Below are positions 1-8,549 of a stretch of 33,590 bases of DNA, piece after piece. Within the stretch, counting starts at the first letter, position 1. Each line of letters opens with the position of its first letter. A program made the translations under genes and the position numbers. Below the pieces are notes generated by a model that saw only the letters and a list, made by a program, of their open reading frames with translations, was not told where the DNA came from and did no database searches. Origin of the DNA: an uncultured Bacilli bacterium (GTDB taxonomy: Bacteria; Bacillota_I; Bacilli_A; RF39; UBA660); contig CAJOJR010000001.1 of the NCBI GenBank assembly GCA_905235065.1, positions 1-33,590 on the forward strand, read 5' to 3'.

Positions 1-874
1 CTTCTTTAGTTTCTTTCTTAGCAACTTTTTTAGGTTCTTCTTTTTCTACTTTTTTAGTTGCTTTCTTTGGTTTCTCTTCAACTATTTCTTCTTTTTCTTC
101 TAAAGTTTTTTCAATAACTTCTACTTTTTCTGATTTTTTAGTTTCTTTCTTAGTTTTTACAAACTCTTCTTCTGAAACATAATCATCTAGTGGAAGGCCA
201 GCACTTTCACATACAGCATTATTAAGTACACCAAGTATAACTTTAATACTTCTTACTGCATCATCATTTGCAGGAATTACGAAATCTACATCGTCTGGAT
301 CTCTATCAGTATCAACAATTCCAAATACTGGAATATGTAATCTTCTAGCTTCTCTTACTGCATTGTATTCCATTTTAGGATCAACTACAATTACAGCTTT
401 TGGTAAAGCTGTCATTTCTCTAATACCAGAAAGTAAAGAACTTAATTTAGCATATTCTTTTTGAATTTTAGCTACTTCTTTCTTTGGTAATAATTCAAAT
501 TTACCAGCTTCCTCCATCTTCTCGATTTCAATCATTCTTTTTACTCTATCTCTAATTGTTTTGAAATTAGTTAGAGTTCCTCCAAGCCATCTTTCAGTAA
601 CATAATATGAGTTACTTCTTGTAGCTTCTTCTTTACAAACTTCTTGAGCTTGCTTTTTAGTTCCTACGAATAATACTTTACCACCGTTAACACAAGCTTT
701 AAGAAGTTCAGCGTAAGCATCTTCAATAGCACTAACTGTTTGCTCTAAGTCTATAATATAAATATCATCTCTTGCTGTAAAAATATATTCTTTCATTTTT
801 GGATTCCATCTTTTAGTTTGACAACCAAAATGTGATCCAGCTTCTAATAAATAACTTTTAGCAATAACTGCCAT
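1..874 (-). CDS. rpsB: 30S ribosomal protein S2 (partial, C-terminus beyond left edge)
   Basis: Ribosomal protein S2 of the small subunit. The N-terminus reads [17 protein letters not shown] and is followed by the typical QTKRWNPKM and [10 protein letters not shown] segments. The ATG at 872-874 is preceded by GGAGGA. At least 291 codons are present and the frame stays open at the window edge. The usual S2 fold ends near residue 230; what follows is a low-complexity Lys/Glu tail (repeats of the KKETKK and EEKPKK kind) at least 55 residues long. Transcription runs leftward, away from recU. In many bacteria tsf follows rpsB, but that would lie outside the window. Identity is certain; the role of the tail is unknown. 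Confidence 0.97.
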   Translation of the reverse strand, partial: MAVIAKSYLLEAGSHFGCQTKRWNPKMKEYIFTARDDIYIIDLEQTVSAIEDAYAELLKACVNGGKVLFVGTKKQAQEVCKEEATRSNSYYVTERWLGGTLTNFKTIRDRVKRMIEIEKMEEAGKFELLPKKEVAKIQKEYAKLSSLLSGIREMTALPKAVIVVDPKMEYNAVREARRLHIPVFGIVDTDRDPDDVDFVIPANDDAVRSIKVILGVLNNAVCESAGLPLDDYVSEEEFVKTKKETKKSEKVEVIEKTLEEKEEIVEEKPKKATKKVEKEEPKKVAKKETKE

Positions 875-914
875 ATTTTTTCCTCCTTCGTTTTACACCC
901 AAATAACCTCTCCT

Positions 915-963
915 ACATTTACTCACTTATTTTAAGCACTCGAGAAATGTATCAGTTAAATGT
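915..963 (-). promoter_or_regulatory. Structured rpsB leader, possible autoregulatory element
   Basis: The 5' untranslated region of rpsB is about 110 nt. An outer 7-bp stem (ACATTTA at 915-921 with TAAATGT at 957-963) encloses a smaller bulged stem. Ribosomal protein mRNAs often carry leaders bound by their own product, so autoregulation by S2 is plausible. That is inference; I do not recognise a named RNA family here. Confidence 0.35.
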
Positions 964-988
964 GACTATTTTTCTTAAAGCCAAGTGT

Positions 989-1017
989 ATTTTACCATAT
1001 AATATATGAAAATACAA
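989..1017 (-). promoter_or_regulatory. rpsB promoter
   Basis: On the minus strand TTGTAT, a 17-nt spacer, then TAAAAT, with TGG directly before the -10 (extended -10). The predicted start, near 982, leaves a leader of about 110 nt. Confidence 0.6.
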
Positions 1018-1057
1018 ATAAAATATAAGAAATAATAAATTTTTTAATAGTATCATA

Positions 1058-1086
1058 TTTACAGTAATAATATTATATTATATAGA
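1058..1086 (+). promoter_or_regulatory. Candidate recU-PBP1A promoter
   Basis: TTTACA, 17 nt, TATAGA in a very AT-rich divergent region. A second -10-like TATAAT at 1106-1111 lacks a good -35. Either could drive the recU operon. The rest of 875-1128 holds only the rpsB leader and promoter. Confidence 0.35.
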
Positions 1087-1128
1087 TATTTTTTTTATAT
1101 TATTGTATAATTAATAAAGGTGATATCA

Positions 1129-1671
1129 GTGAAGTTTACAACATATAAAAATAGAGGAATGTTTTTAGAAAACATTATAAATGAATCTAACTCTTATTAT
1201 GTTTCTACTGATAAGGCTCTTATATTTAAAAAGCCAACACCTATTAAAGTTATTAATGTTAGTTATCCAAATAAAAAAGCAGTTATTAACAAAGCGGTTT
1301 TTGATCATATATCAACTCTTGATTATAATGGTCTTTATAAAGGAAAATATATCGAATTTGATGCTAAAGAATCAAAGAATAAAGCTTCTTTTCCTTTATC
1401 AAACATTAAGGAACATCAGTTAAAACATATCGAAAATGTTTTAAGACACAATGGAATTGCTTTTTTAATAATATTTATGTGTAATGAGTTTTATTTATTC
1501 AAAGGAGAAACATTAATTGATTTCATTAAAAATAATAATAGAAAATCTATTCCGTTTGAATTTATAAAAGAAAATGGTTATAAAATAAGCGAAAAATTTA
1601 TACCAAGACTTGATTATTTAAAAACAATTGATGAAATATATTTTAAAGGAGAAAGTTATGAAAAAAATTAA
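1129..1671 (+). CDS. recU: Holliday junction resolvase RecU
   Basis: RecU cleaves four-way DNA junctions during recombinational repair and chromosome segregation in Firmicutes. Hallmarks in order: NRGMFLE near residue 8, KKPTPIKVINV, STLDYNGLYKGKYIEFDAKES with SFPLSNIKEHQ following, IAFLIIF, and PRLDYL near the C-terminus. I chose the GTG at 1129 because AAAGGTGA ends 5 nt before it; a second in-frame GTG at 1120 overlaps that SD. This gives 180 residues, with a shorter N-terminus than the roughly 206-residue B. subtilis protein. One metal-binding position reads FDAK where I recall FEAK in Bacillus, a conservative Glu-to-Asp change. The stop overlaps the PBP gene by 14 nt, the familiar recU-ponA pairing. 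Confidence 0.95.
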   Translation: MKFTTYKNRGMFLENIINESNSYYVSTDKALIFKKPTPIKVINVSYPNKKAVINKAVFDHISTLDYNGLYKGKYIEFDAKESKNKASFPLSNIKEHQLKHIENVLRHNGIAFLIIFMCNEFYLFKGETLIDFIKNNNRKSIPFEFIKENGYKISEKFIPRLDYLKTIDEIYFKGESYEKN

Positions 1672-4528
1672 TTTTGAAAAGATTAAGAATTTAAAAGACA
1701 ACAAACTAAAATTAAAATTCAAAAAGAAAAAAGAAAAAACTATACCTGAGGACGTTGATAAAATTGCATCTAAAGAAACTAAAAAAGCTAAGAAAAGTAA
1801 AAAAAGAATTAGAATTGGTTATTATTTTTTAATATTAATAACTTTTATGGCAATTTGCGTTTTAATTGGTGCAGCTGGTTTTTTCTTCTACATATATAAA
1901 AGTGCCCCAGAGTTTAATCCGGAAAAACTATATAATAAAGAAGCATCTTTAATATATGACTCACAAGGTAATTTGATAGCTACTCTTGGTAGAGAAAAAA
2001 GAAAAAATATTACTTATGATGAATTACCTGAAGTTTTTGTTGATGCATTGGTAGCAACTGAAGATGCAAGGTTTTTTCAACATAATGGATTTGACCTACC
2101 AAGATTCTTAAAAGCATCTGCTGGTCAATTATTGGGTCAAAGTGGTGCTGGTGGTGCTTCTACTCTAACTATGCAAGTCTCTAAAAACTATTTTACTTCA
2201 ATTGAGGCAAGTGGTATTGAAGGCATAATAAGAAAGTTTACAGATATATATATGTCAATTTTCAAAATTGAAAAAAATTATACTAAAGAAGAAATAATAG
2301 AGATTTATTCAAATTATGCTTATCTTGGAAGCGGTGCTTATGGTGTTGAACAAGCAAGTAAGATTTATTTTGGCAAAAGTGCAAAAGATATGAGTTTAAC
2401 TGAAGTAGCATTAATTGCCGGCTTATTCCAAGCTCCAGGTGGATATGATCCATATATTTATCCAGAAAATGCAGAAGCAAGACGTAATCAAGTATTAAAC
2501 TTAATGGTTAGACATGGATATATTGATAAAGAAACTGCTGATATTGCAAAATCCATACCTGTTAAATCATTGCTTATTTCTGATTCTTATTCTACAATAA
2601 ATGAATATCAAGGATTTATTAATACAGTAGTAAAAGCCGTTGAAGAAGATACTGGATACAATGCCTATGATGTTCCAATGGTTATATATTCAACTATGGT
2701 TGCTTCTAAGCAAGATGTAATCAATAAATTTTATAAAGAACAAATGGGATATAAATTTAAAGATGATAAGATTCAAGTTGGTATTGCAGTAATAGATAAC
2801 AAAACTGGTGCTATCATTGCAGTAGGTACTGGCAGAAATACAAAAGAATTAACATTTAACTATGCTACAATGACAAAAGCACATCCTGGTTCTACGGCAA
2901 AACCTTTATTCGAATATGGTCCTGGTATTGAATATAACAAATGGTCTACTTATACTCCATTCTTTGATGAAAAAGGAGAAATAAAATATTCTACTGGAGC
3001 TGTAATAAATAACTGGAATAGTTCTTATGAAGGATTAATTACATTGAAACGTTGCTTGGCACAATCTAAAAACACTTGTGCATTACAAGCATTCCAACAA
3101 GTTGATAATGAAACAGTTTATAATTTTGTTACATCAGTTGGAATTAAACCTGAGACTTCAAGTGCTAATAGTAAATTTATAAATGAGGCACATTCTGTTG
3201 GTGCATTTACCGGTGTATCTCCAGTTCAACTTGCTGGTGCTTACCAAGTATTTGCAACTGGTGGATATTATACAAAACCATATTCATATACTAAAGTTGA
3301 GTTGCTTGAAACTAAAGAAACTATAGAACCAGATATTTCTAAGAAAAAAGTACTTTCTCCTCAAACTGCATACATGATAACAAATATTTTATATGCTGTT
3401 ACACCTGGTACGGTATATGGAATGAATTCAAATGTTGCCACTAAAACTGGTACAAGTAGCTATGAAACAAAATTTTTAAAAAGTTATGGACTTAGTTCAT
3501 CAATTATTAGAGATTCATGGGTAGCAACATATAGTCCTGATTACACAATGGCATTTTGGTACGGATATGATTCTTTAGATGATGAACACGTTGCATGTAA
3601 ATGTTATAATACAATGAGTTCTGCTTCATCTAACAGAAGTCAAATACAAGGTGTTCTTGTAAGGAATATATTTGAAAAGAATTCAAGATTTAAAAGTCCG
3701 GGAGGAATATCAACTGTAGAAGTTGAACTTGGTACAATACCTGCTCAAAGAGCTTCTGAGTTTACTCCATCAGATTTAAGAGAAAAACATATGTTTATTA
3801 GTGGTAGTGAACCTACAGAAACATCTACTAGATTCTCAAAATTAAATGCTCCTACAAATCTAAATGTTGTAGAAGTCGGAACAATCGCTCATGTAACATG
3901 GAATTCACCTGGTTTACCAACTGCTGTTGATAGTGCTTATTTGGAAAGTTATTTTAATAGTGGTTATGGTAAATTTGCTCAAAAGTATTATCAACAAAGA
4001 TTAGATTATAATAAAAATCACATTGGTGATTTCGGATTTGAAATATATCTAGCAAAAGGTTCAACAACTAAATATGTTGGATGGACAGCCAATGAAAACT
4101 ATGATATTGATTTATCGCTTTATCCTGGAACATGGGATTCTGTAATTGTTAAATCAGCTTACTCTATATTTAAAGCAAATGCTAGTGAAACCACTTCAGC
4201 CTATTTAGGAACTCATGAAGCCCCAGTTACAATAAATATTTCAATTAATGATGTTACTATTTCAAAAGATTCAACTTGGACTGGAAGTGATAAATCAGCT
4301 ATAACTTCAATTAAAGTTAATGGTGAAGAAATAACTGATTATACTGTTACTTTATCTATTTCAACAATTAAAAATTCTAATAATGAAGAAGTTTCAATAA
4401 ATACTATGAGAAGTCAAGCAGGAATCTATAAGGTTACGTATCAAGTAACATTCAAATATGAAAAAGATGGTAATACAAAACAATATACTCAACCAGTTAC
4501 ACAAAATGTTACTGTTAAAAGTGAATAA
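1658..4528 (+). CDS. ponA: Class A penicillin-binding protein (PBP1A-type)
   Basis: Bifunctional peptidoglycan glycosyltransferase/transpeptidase. The ATG at 1658 follows AAAGGAG by 6 nt; an upstream in-frame TTG is discarded. The 956-residue protein has a very Lys-rich cytoplasmic N-terminus (about 1-53), one membrane anchor (about 54-82), a GT51 domain with EDARFFQHNGFD near 135 and GASTLTMQ near 167, and a transpeptidase domain with STAK near 410, SKN near 469 and KTGTSS near 595. After about residue 729 come a fibronectin type III-like segment (APTNLNVVEVGTIAHVTW) and a final Ig-like beta domain. All catalytic motifs are present. It is translationally coupled to recU. The gene converges on nth and the two share a terminator. 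Confidence 0.95.
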   Translation: MKKINFEKIKNLKDNKLKLKFKKKKEKTIPEDVDKIASKETKKAKKSKKRIRIGYYFLILITFMAICVLIGAAGFFFYIYKSAPEFNPEKLYNKEASLIYDSQGNLIATLGREKRKNITYDELPEVFVDALVATEDARFFQHNGFDLPRFLKASAGQLLGQSGAGGASTLTMQVSKNYFTSIEASGIEGIIRKFTDIYMSIFKIEKNYTKEEIIEIYSNYAYLGSGAYGVEQASKIYFGKSAKDMSLTEVALIAGLFQAPGGYDPYIYPENAEARRNQVLNLMVRHGYIDKETADIAKSIPVKSLLISDSYSTINEYQGFINTVVKAVEEDTGYNAYDVPMVIYSTMVASKQDVINKFYKEQMGYKFKDDKIQVGIAVIDNKTGAIIAVGTGRNTKELTFNYATMTKAHPGSTAKPLFEYGPGIEYNKWSTYTPFFDEKGEIKYSTGAVINNWNSSYEGLITLKRCLAQSKNTCALQAFQQVDNETVYNFVTSVGIKPETSSANSKFINEAHSVGAFTGVSPVQLAGAYQVFATGGYYTKPYSYTKVELLETKETIEPDISKKKVLSPQTAYMITNILYAVTPGTVYGMNSNVATKTGTSSYETKFLKSYGLSSSIIRDSWVATYSPDYTMAFWYGYDSLDDEHVACKCYNTMSSASSNRSQIQGVLVRNIFEKNSRFKSPGGISTVEVELGTIPAQRASEFTPSDLREKHMFISGSEPTETSTRFSKLNAPTNLNVVEVGTIAHVTWNSPGLPTAVDSAYLESYFNSGYGKFAQKYYQQRLDYNKNHIGDFGFEIYLAKGSTTKYVGWTANENYDIDLSLYPGTWDSVIVKSAYSIFKANASETTSAYLGTHEAPVTINISINDVTISKDSTWTGSDKSAITSIKVNGEEITDYTVTLSISTIKNSNNEEVSINTMRSQAGIYKVTYQVTFKYEKDGNTKQYTQPVTQNVTVKSE

Positions 4529-4554
4529 AAGAGGAATATTATTCCTCTTTTATT
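4524..4554. terminator. Bidirectional terminator between PBP1A and nth
   Basis: Perfect 14-bp inverted repeat (4524-4537 and 4541-4554) with a 3-nt loop and T-rich flanks in both directions. The TAA of the PBP gene (4526-4528) lies in one arm and the nth stop (4539-4541) starts in the loop, so both genes end inside the hairpin. Confidence 0.85.
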
Positions 4555-5165
4555 TTATCTTTTGAATTACATTCTTTATATAAACCGCATAAATGACAAT
4601 TTGGCTTTTTACTAGTGCAAATATATCTTCCAAATAACACTAGTTGCTCTCCTACTTTTTTATAATCATATTCTTTAAAATATTTATAAAGTTTATTTTC
4701 AATTTTTAAAACATCATCTGACTCTTTTGCTATATCAAGTCTTTTTGAAACCCTAGTTACATGTGTATCAACAGCTATATAAGGTTCATTGTATAATACT
4801 GATAATACTACGTTAGCACTCTTTCTTCCAACGCCTGGCAGACTTTGTAAAAATTCTCTATCATTTGGTACTTTTTCATATGGTAATAAAGCATTTACTA
4901 TTTCTTTAAAATATTTAGCCTTATTCTTATAAAGTCCTATACTAGATATTAGGTTTTCTATTTCTTTTACAGTCAAATTATTTAGTTTTCCTAAAGTATT
5001 GTATTTTTTATAGACATCATTCATTACCATATTGACTCTTTTATCAGTGGTTTGAGCGCTTAACATTGTACTCAATAACAATTCATAATCATGAGTGAAT
5101 TCGAGTTCACATTTAGGATTTGGAAATTTTTCATTTAAGACATTAACTACTTTACTTGCTTTCAT
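4539..5165 (-). CDS. nth: Endonuclease III (DNA glycosylase/AP lyase)
   Basis: Base-excision repair enzyme that removes oxidised pyrimidines and nicks abasic sites. It has the helix-hairpin-helix LPGVGRKSANVV at about 109-120 with the catalytic Lys near 115, and VDTH with the catalytic Asp near 133. The C-terminal 4Fe-4S ligands follow the pattern C-x6-C-x2-C-x5-C (CTSKKPNCHLCGLYKEC). I prefer the ATG at 5165 because AGAGGA lies 5 nt upstream; the ATG at 5171 would overlap that SD. The start overlaps the end of dnaD by 14 nt, the dnaD-nth order known from Bacillus. Length (208 residues) is normal. Confidence 0.96.
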   Translation of the reverse strand: MKASKVVNVLNEKFPNPKCELEFTHDYELLLSTMLSAQTTDKRVNMVMNDVYKKYNTLGKLNNLTVKEIENLISSIGLYKNKAKYFKEIVNALLPYEKVPNDREFLQSLPGVGRKSANVVLSVLYNEPYIAVDTHVTRVSKRLDIAKESDDVLKIENKLYKYFKEYDYKKVGEQLVLFGRYICTSKKPNCHLCGLYKECNSKDKIKEE

Positions 5166-5751
5166 TATCATCCTCTAGCCAATTATAGTCAAATACTTGT
5201 GTTGAACCAATATCATTATTAATTTTAATTTTCTTTTTAGTCCATTCGTATAGTATCCTATCGATATACTTTAAATTATAAACACCATTTAATACTGCTT
5301 CTTTTAATGCGGATTTAATAGTGTCTTCAGATATTTCACTTTCCAACCATTTAGTAATTGTCTCATACTCCATTGGAGATAATGTTCTAGAAAATTCCCT
5401 TTCAAAAGCGCTATAAATATCACTTTCCTTTTTCTCTTCTGGCAAATCTAATAATAATTTGTTATATAAATTATCAAGTGATATTTCTTCTTCTATTTTA
5501 TTAGTACCCTTATTAACCTTTACTTCAATTAAACCTTTAGAAACCAAATTATCAAATGCTGATAATATTTCTTCTTCATTCAATGAAATAAACTTACTTA
5601 TTCTAGATATATCTAGTTCAGAGTCTACATTTATAAAAAATAGTAATAGTAAAAATTCATTAACATTTAAATTAAATTTCTTAATGTTTTTTAATATTAA
5701 TGGATTTATAACAAAATCTTTTTCTTTAATCATTTCTCTTAATCTATCCAT
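5152..5751 (-). CDS. dnaD: DnaD family replication initiation protein
   Basis: DnaD is a primosome protein of low-GC Gram-positives that helps load the replicative helicase. The 199-residue protein has an N-terminal winged-helix region (about 15-85, including a LIEVKV wing) and a C-terminal DnaD/DnaB_2 domain from about 110, with LSPMEYETITKWL and the conserved YIDRILYEW segment. The ATG at 5751 follows a GGAG by 7 nt. It overlaps nth downstream and follows cca with 32 nt between them. Assignment rests on domain pattern and on the nth neighbour. Confidence 0.88.
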   Translation of the reverse strand: MDRLREMIKEKDFVINPLILKNIKKFNLNVNEFLLLLFFINVDSELDISRISKFISLNEEEILSAFDNLVSKGLIEVKVNKGTNKIEEEISLDNLYNKLLLDLPEEKKESDIYSAFEREFSRTLSPMEYETITKWLESEISEDTIKSALKEAVLNGVYNLKYIDRILYEWTKKKIKINNDIGSTQVFDYNWLEDDNESK

Positions 5752-5783
5752 ATCTCTACTCCATAATATTTATTATAATTTAT

Positions 5784-6560
5784 TTATTTAAGATTTAAAA
5801 GATAATTTTTTTCTTTTTTAGTAAAAACATACTTATCACTAATATTTAAACTATTCCATACTTCTAAATAGTTGTTGAAATCTTTTATTTCATCAAAATA
5901 TATTTCAAATGTATCTTCTAATTTATTTTCTTTAACAAAGGATAAAAATCTTTTATATCCATTGGTTTTAAATATTTTATCTAATTCTTCTTTTTTCTTT
6001 TCATAACTAATTTCTTTTATAAAAGTCTTATTATTTACAATAAAATCTTTTAATTCTTTAGATAAATTAAAATTCAAAACAGACATAAATCTTAAAGCTC
6101 TAATAATTCTTGTCTTATCTTCAGTTAATTTAATATCTATATCCCCTATTACATTTATTATTCTTTCATTAATATCATTTGTTCCATCATATAAATCTAT
6201 TATGTTATCATCAATATCCATATAAAGACAATTCATAGTAAAGTCTCTTCTTTTAGCGTCATTTTCTAAACTACTAGTATATTCAATGTTAATAGGTTTA
6301 TTATTATCATATATTAGTTCTTTTCTAAACGTTGTTATTGATATGTTATAAAAATCTAGTTTAAATTTAATACTAAAATATTCAGGATACTCAATATCAT
6401 AAATAAATGTCTTTTTTAATACTTCAAAAGGCATATTAGTAGCAATATCTATATCTGCAGAATTTATTCCCAATAATTTATCTCTTATATATCCACCTAC
6501 TATGTATGATTTATACCCTTTAGCATTTATTTTATTTAATATTTCTTTTATTTTATCCAT
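5784..6560 (-). CDS. cca: Short tRNA nucleotidyltransferase (CCA-adding family)
   Basis: Class II CCA-adding enzyme/poly(A) polymerase head. It has GGYIRDKLLG and the DID metal pair (ADIDIAT) near residues 21-42, TFRKE, RRDFTMNCLYMD near 118-129, EDKTRIIRALRF near 155 and the neck motif ISYEKKKEELDKIF near 185. Only about 60 residues follow, for a total of 258 against roughly 400 in Bacillus enzymes, so most of the body/tail that holds the tRNA elbow is absent. The short intergenic gap to dnaD leaves no room for a lost 3' part. No SD is visible before the ATG. It may add CCA, CC or A, and the sequence alone does not say which. Confidence 0.85.
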   Translation of the reverse strand: MDKIKEILNKINAKGYKSYIVGGYIRDKLLGINSADIDIATNMPFEVLKKTFIYDIEYPEYFSIKFKLDFYNISITTFRKELIYDNNKPINIEYTSSLENDAKRRDFTMNCLYMDIDDNIIDLYDGTNDINERIINVIGDIDIKLTEDKTRIIRALRFMSVLNFNLSKELKDFIVNNKTFIKEISYEKKKEELDKIFKTNGYKRFLSFVKENKLEDTFEIYFDEIKDFNNYLEVWNSLNISDKYVFTKKEKNYLLNLK

Positions 6561-6578
6561 ATTTAAACATAAAAGTCT

Positions 6579-6602
6579 AAAAAAAAAGCCATAGGCTTTT
6601 TT
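6579..6602 (-). terminator. hup terminator
   Basis: Stem AAAAAAGCC / GGCTTTTTT (6582-6590 with 6594-6602), loop ATA, and a T run on the minus-strand 3' side. The hup TAA (6601-6603) overlaps the stem. Confidence 0.8.
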
Positions 6603-6873
6603 AGTTTAAAGCATCTTTTAATTTACTTCCAGCTTTAAATGTTGCAACTGTTTTAGCAGCAATCTTGATAGGTTTTTTAGTTAATGGATTAATTCCATTT
6701 CTAGCAGCTCTTTTTTTAGCAGCAAATGTTCCAAAACCAACTAAAGTTACTTTACCTTGTTTCTTTAAACCAGTTTTGATTCCTTCAAGAGTAGCATCTA
6801 ATGCTCTAGCAGCATCAGCTTTTGTTAAACCAGCTTTTGTAGCAACTAATTCTACTAAATCTTGTTTAGACAT
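6601..6873 (-). CDS. hup: HU family DNA-binding protein
   Basis: Nucleoid-associated histone-like protein that bends and compacts DNA as a dimer. At 90 residues it has standard HU length. It starts MSKQDLVELVATKAGL, has the GFGTF segment followed by KRAARNG at the start of the flexible DNA-binding arm, NPLTKKPIKI with the Pro at the arm tip, and ends in FKAGSKLKDALN. The SD GGGAGG is strong. The gene has its own promoter and terminator and so appears monocistronic. Confidence 0.97.
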   Translation of the reverse strand: MSKQDLVELVATKAGLTKADAARALDATLEGIKTGLKKQGKVTLVGFGTFAAKKRAARNGINPLTKKPIKIAAKTVATFKAGSKLKDALN

Positions 6874-6923
6874 TTATTTCTACCTCCCGTATAATTTTAA
6901 GCACATACTATGCTTACACTTTC

Positions 6924-6951
6924 ATTTTACCATAAACACTGTATAAATCAA
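6924..6951 (-). promoter_or_regulatory. hup promoter
   Basis: TTGATT, 16 nt, TAAAAT with TGG before the -10, the same extended -10 as at rpsB. A 6-bp hairpin (6899-6917, TAAGCA with TGCTTA) lies in the leader. Confidence 0.6.
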
Positions 6952-6960
6952 GAGATTTCA

Positions 6961-6996
6961 TAAAAAAAATAAAGAAATTCATATGAATTTCTTTAT
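6961..6996 (-). terminator. spoIVA terminator
   Basis: Perfect palindrome 6969-6996 (arms 14 nt each, centre between 6982 and 6983) followed on the minus strand by eight T within nine bases. The spoIVA TAA at 6993-6995 is in the stem. Confidence 0.8.
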
Positions 6997-8468
6997 AAAA
7001 CTATTGCTATTAAAGTATTACTTCCTTTATTAACCATTTTAGTTAGGGTTTGACAAAGTTTATATCTGGCAGATTCCGGTAATATCGCTAGTTTTGCTTG
7101 TATTCCTTCTTGTACAATAACATCAAGACTTCTACCAAATATTTCACTTTTCCAAATATCTTCTCCCTCTTCTCCATCTTTCATTAAAGAATCAATTAAT
7201 TGTTTACTTTGAAGTTCTGTTCCTATAATAGGTTCAAATGTACTTTCTACATCAACTTTTAACATATGTATAGATGAAGCTACCGCTTTTAATTTAACTC
7301 CATATCTTCCACCCTGTTTAATAATTTCTGGTTTATCAAGTTTCATATCTGATAGTTTTGGAGAAGCTATTCCATATCCGGTTTGATAAACTTGCTTTAA
7401 AGCATCTTTTATTCCATCATAATCATTTCTTCCTTCGTTAAAGTCTTGAAATATTTTTAGTAGTTCTGCTTTTGAATTAATGCTAACACCTGCTACTTCA
7501 TGAAGAACATTTTCAAACAATTCTTCTGGTGCTTCTAGAGTAAGGGTTACTTCTCTTGTATTAGTGTTTACATTAGAAATATATGCTTTTTTGATATTTT
7601 CAGATTCTTCAAAATCCAAATTAATTTTATCAACGTCTTTTAATTTATCTACACTTGTTACACATTCTTTAATTTTATTTAAATATTCAACTTTTATAGA
7701 GTGTTTTTTATTTAACACTCCGATCCAATCAGGAATATTTACTTCGATATGATCTATTGGAAACTCGTATAATGCGGTTTTTAAAATACTCAAGATATCT
7801 TCTTCTGTCATCGATTCTATTGACATTGGTATTACAGGGACATCATACATTTCTCTTAAACTATTAGTAATATTTATAGTTTCAGAATTTTCAGGATGTG
7901 TTGTATTAAATACTACTATAAAAGGTTTGTTGATTTCTTTAAGTTGAGTTATAACTTTCTTCTCAGCCTCTATAAAGTTTTCACGAGGTAATTCCCCAAA
8001 AGAACCATCCGTTGTTATAACTATACCGATTGTTGCATGATCTTTAATTACCTTCTCAGTTCCAATTTCAGCTGCTTCTACAAATGGTAAATCCGTATCA
8101 AACCATGGGGTTTTAACCATTCTAGGATTTCCCAAATCATCTGCATAACCTTTGGCCATTGGTGTCACATATCCAACACAATCCACTAATTTTATATTAG
8201 TTGTAAACTCATCAACTTTAATATTAGCTCCATTAGAAGGAACAAATTTGGGTTCAACAGTCATTATGGTTTTACCAGCTGAAGTTTGTGGTATTTCATC
8301 TAGACATCTTTTCTTTTCATCTTCGTCAATGACATTTGGAATTACAAGAGTCTCAATAATTTTTTTAATAAATGTTGATTTACCTGTTCTAACGGAACCA
8401 ACTACCCCCAAATATATTTCACCATTTGAAGCACTAGAAATACTTTCTATTATCTCCTTTTTATTCAT
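6993..8468 (-). CDS. spoIVA: Stage IV sporulation protein A (spore coat morphogenetic ATPase)
   Basis: SpoIVA polymerises on the forespore outer membrane with ATP hydrolysis and forms the base layer of the spore coat. The 491-residue protein has a Walker A motif GSVRTGKST at about 24-32, the IPQTSAGKTIMTVEPKFVP segment, VDCVGY in the Walker B region, TDGSFGELPRENF, the NTTHPE loop and the hydrophobic C-terminus ending LIAIVL. This family is restricted to endospore formers, so the organism probably sporulates or descends from spore formers. SD AAAGGTGG precedes the ATG. A sigma-E promoter would be expected, but I found no convincing match. Confidence 0.95.
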   Translation of the reverse strand: MNKKEIIESISSASNGEIYLGVVGSVRTGKSTFIKKIIETLVIPNVIDEDEKKRCLDEIPQTSAGKTIMTVEPKFVPSNGANIKVDEFTTNIKLVDCVGYVTPMAKGYADDLGNPRMVKTPWFDTDLPFVEAAEIGTEKVIKDHATIGIVITTDGSFGELPRENFIEAEKKVITQLKEINKPFIVVFNTTHPENSETINITNSLREMYDVPVIPMSIESMTEEDILSILKTALYEFPIDHIEVNIPDWIGVLNKKHSIKVEYLNKIKECVTSVDKLKDVDKINLDFEESENIKKAYISNVNTNTREVTLTLEAPEELFENVLHEVAGVSINSKAELLKIFQDFNEGRNDYDGIKDALKQVYQTGYGIASPKLSDMKLDKPEIIKQGGRYGVKLKAVASSIHMLKVDVESTFEPIIGTELQSKQLIDSLMKDGEEGEDIWKSEIFGRSLDVIVQEGIQAKLAILPESARYKLCQTLTKMVNKGSNTLIAIVL

Positions 8469-8518
8469 ATAATTCCACCTTTTCTTAATTATTTCATTTA
8501 AACTTATGAGAATATATT

Positions 8519-8549
8519 AAAAAAAAGAACCAAATATTTTGTTCTTTTT
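8519..8549 (-). terminator. trmL terminator
   Basis: Stem 8522-8530 (AAAAAGAAC) with 8541-8549 (GTTCTTTTT), T-rich tail towards 8519. It includes two bases of the trmL TAA (8548-8550). Confidence 0.75.

Noticed and set aside
12-170. Simple repeat tract at the left edge
   Set aside because: The repetitive pattern is the coding sequence of the Lys/Glu tail of S2 and stays in frame; no exact tandem unit is present.
8470-8520. Sigma-E promoter for spoIVA
   Set aside because: CATAAGTT resembles a sigma-E -10, but no matching -35 lies at the required distance, so I do not list it.
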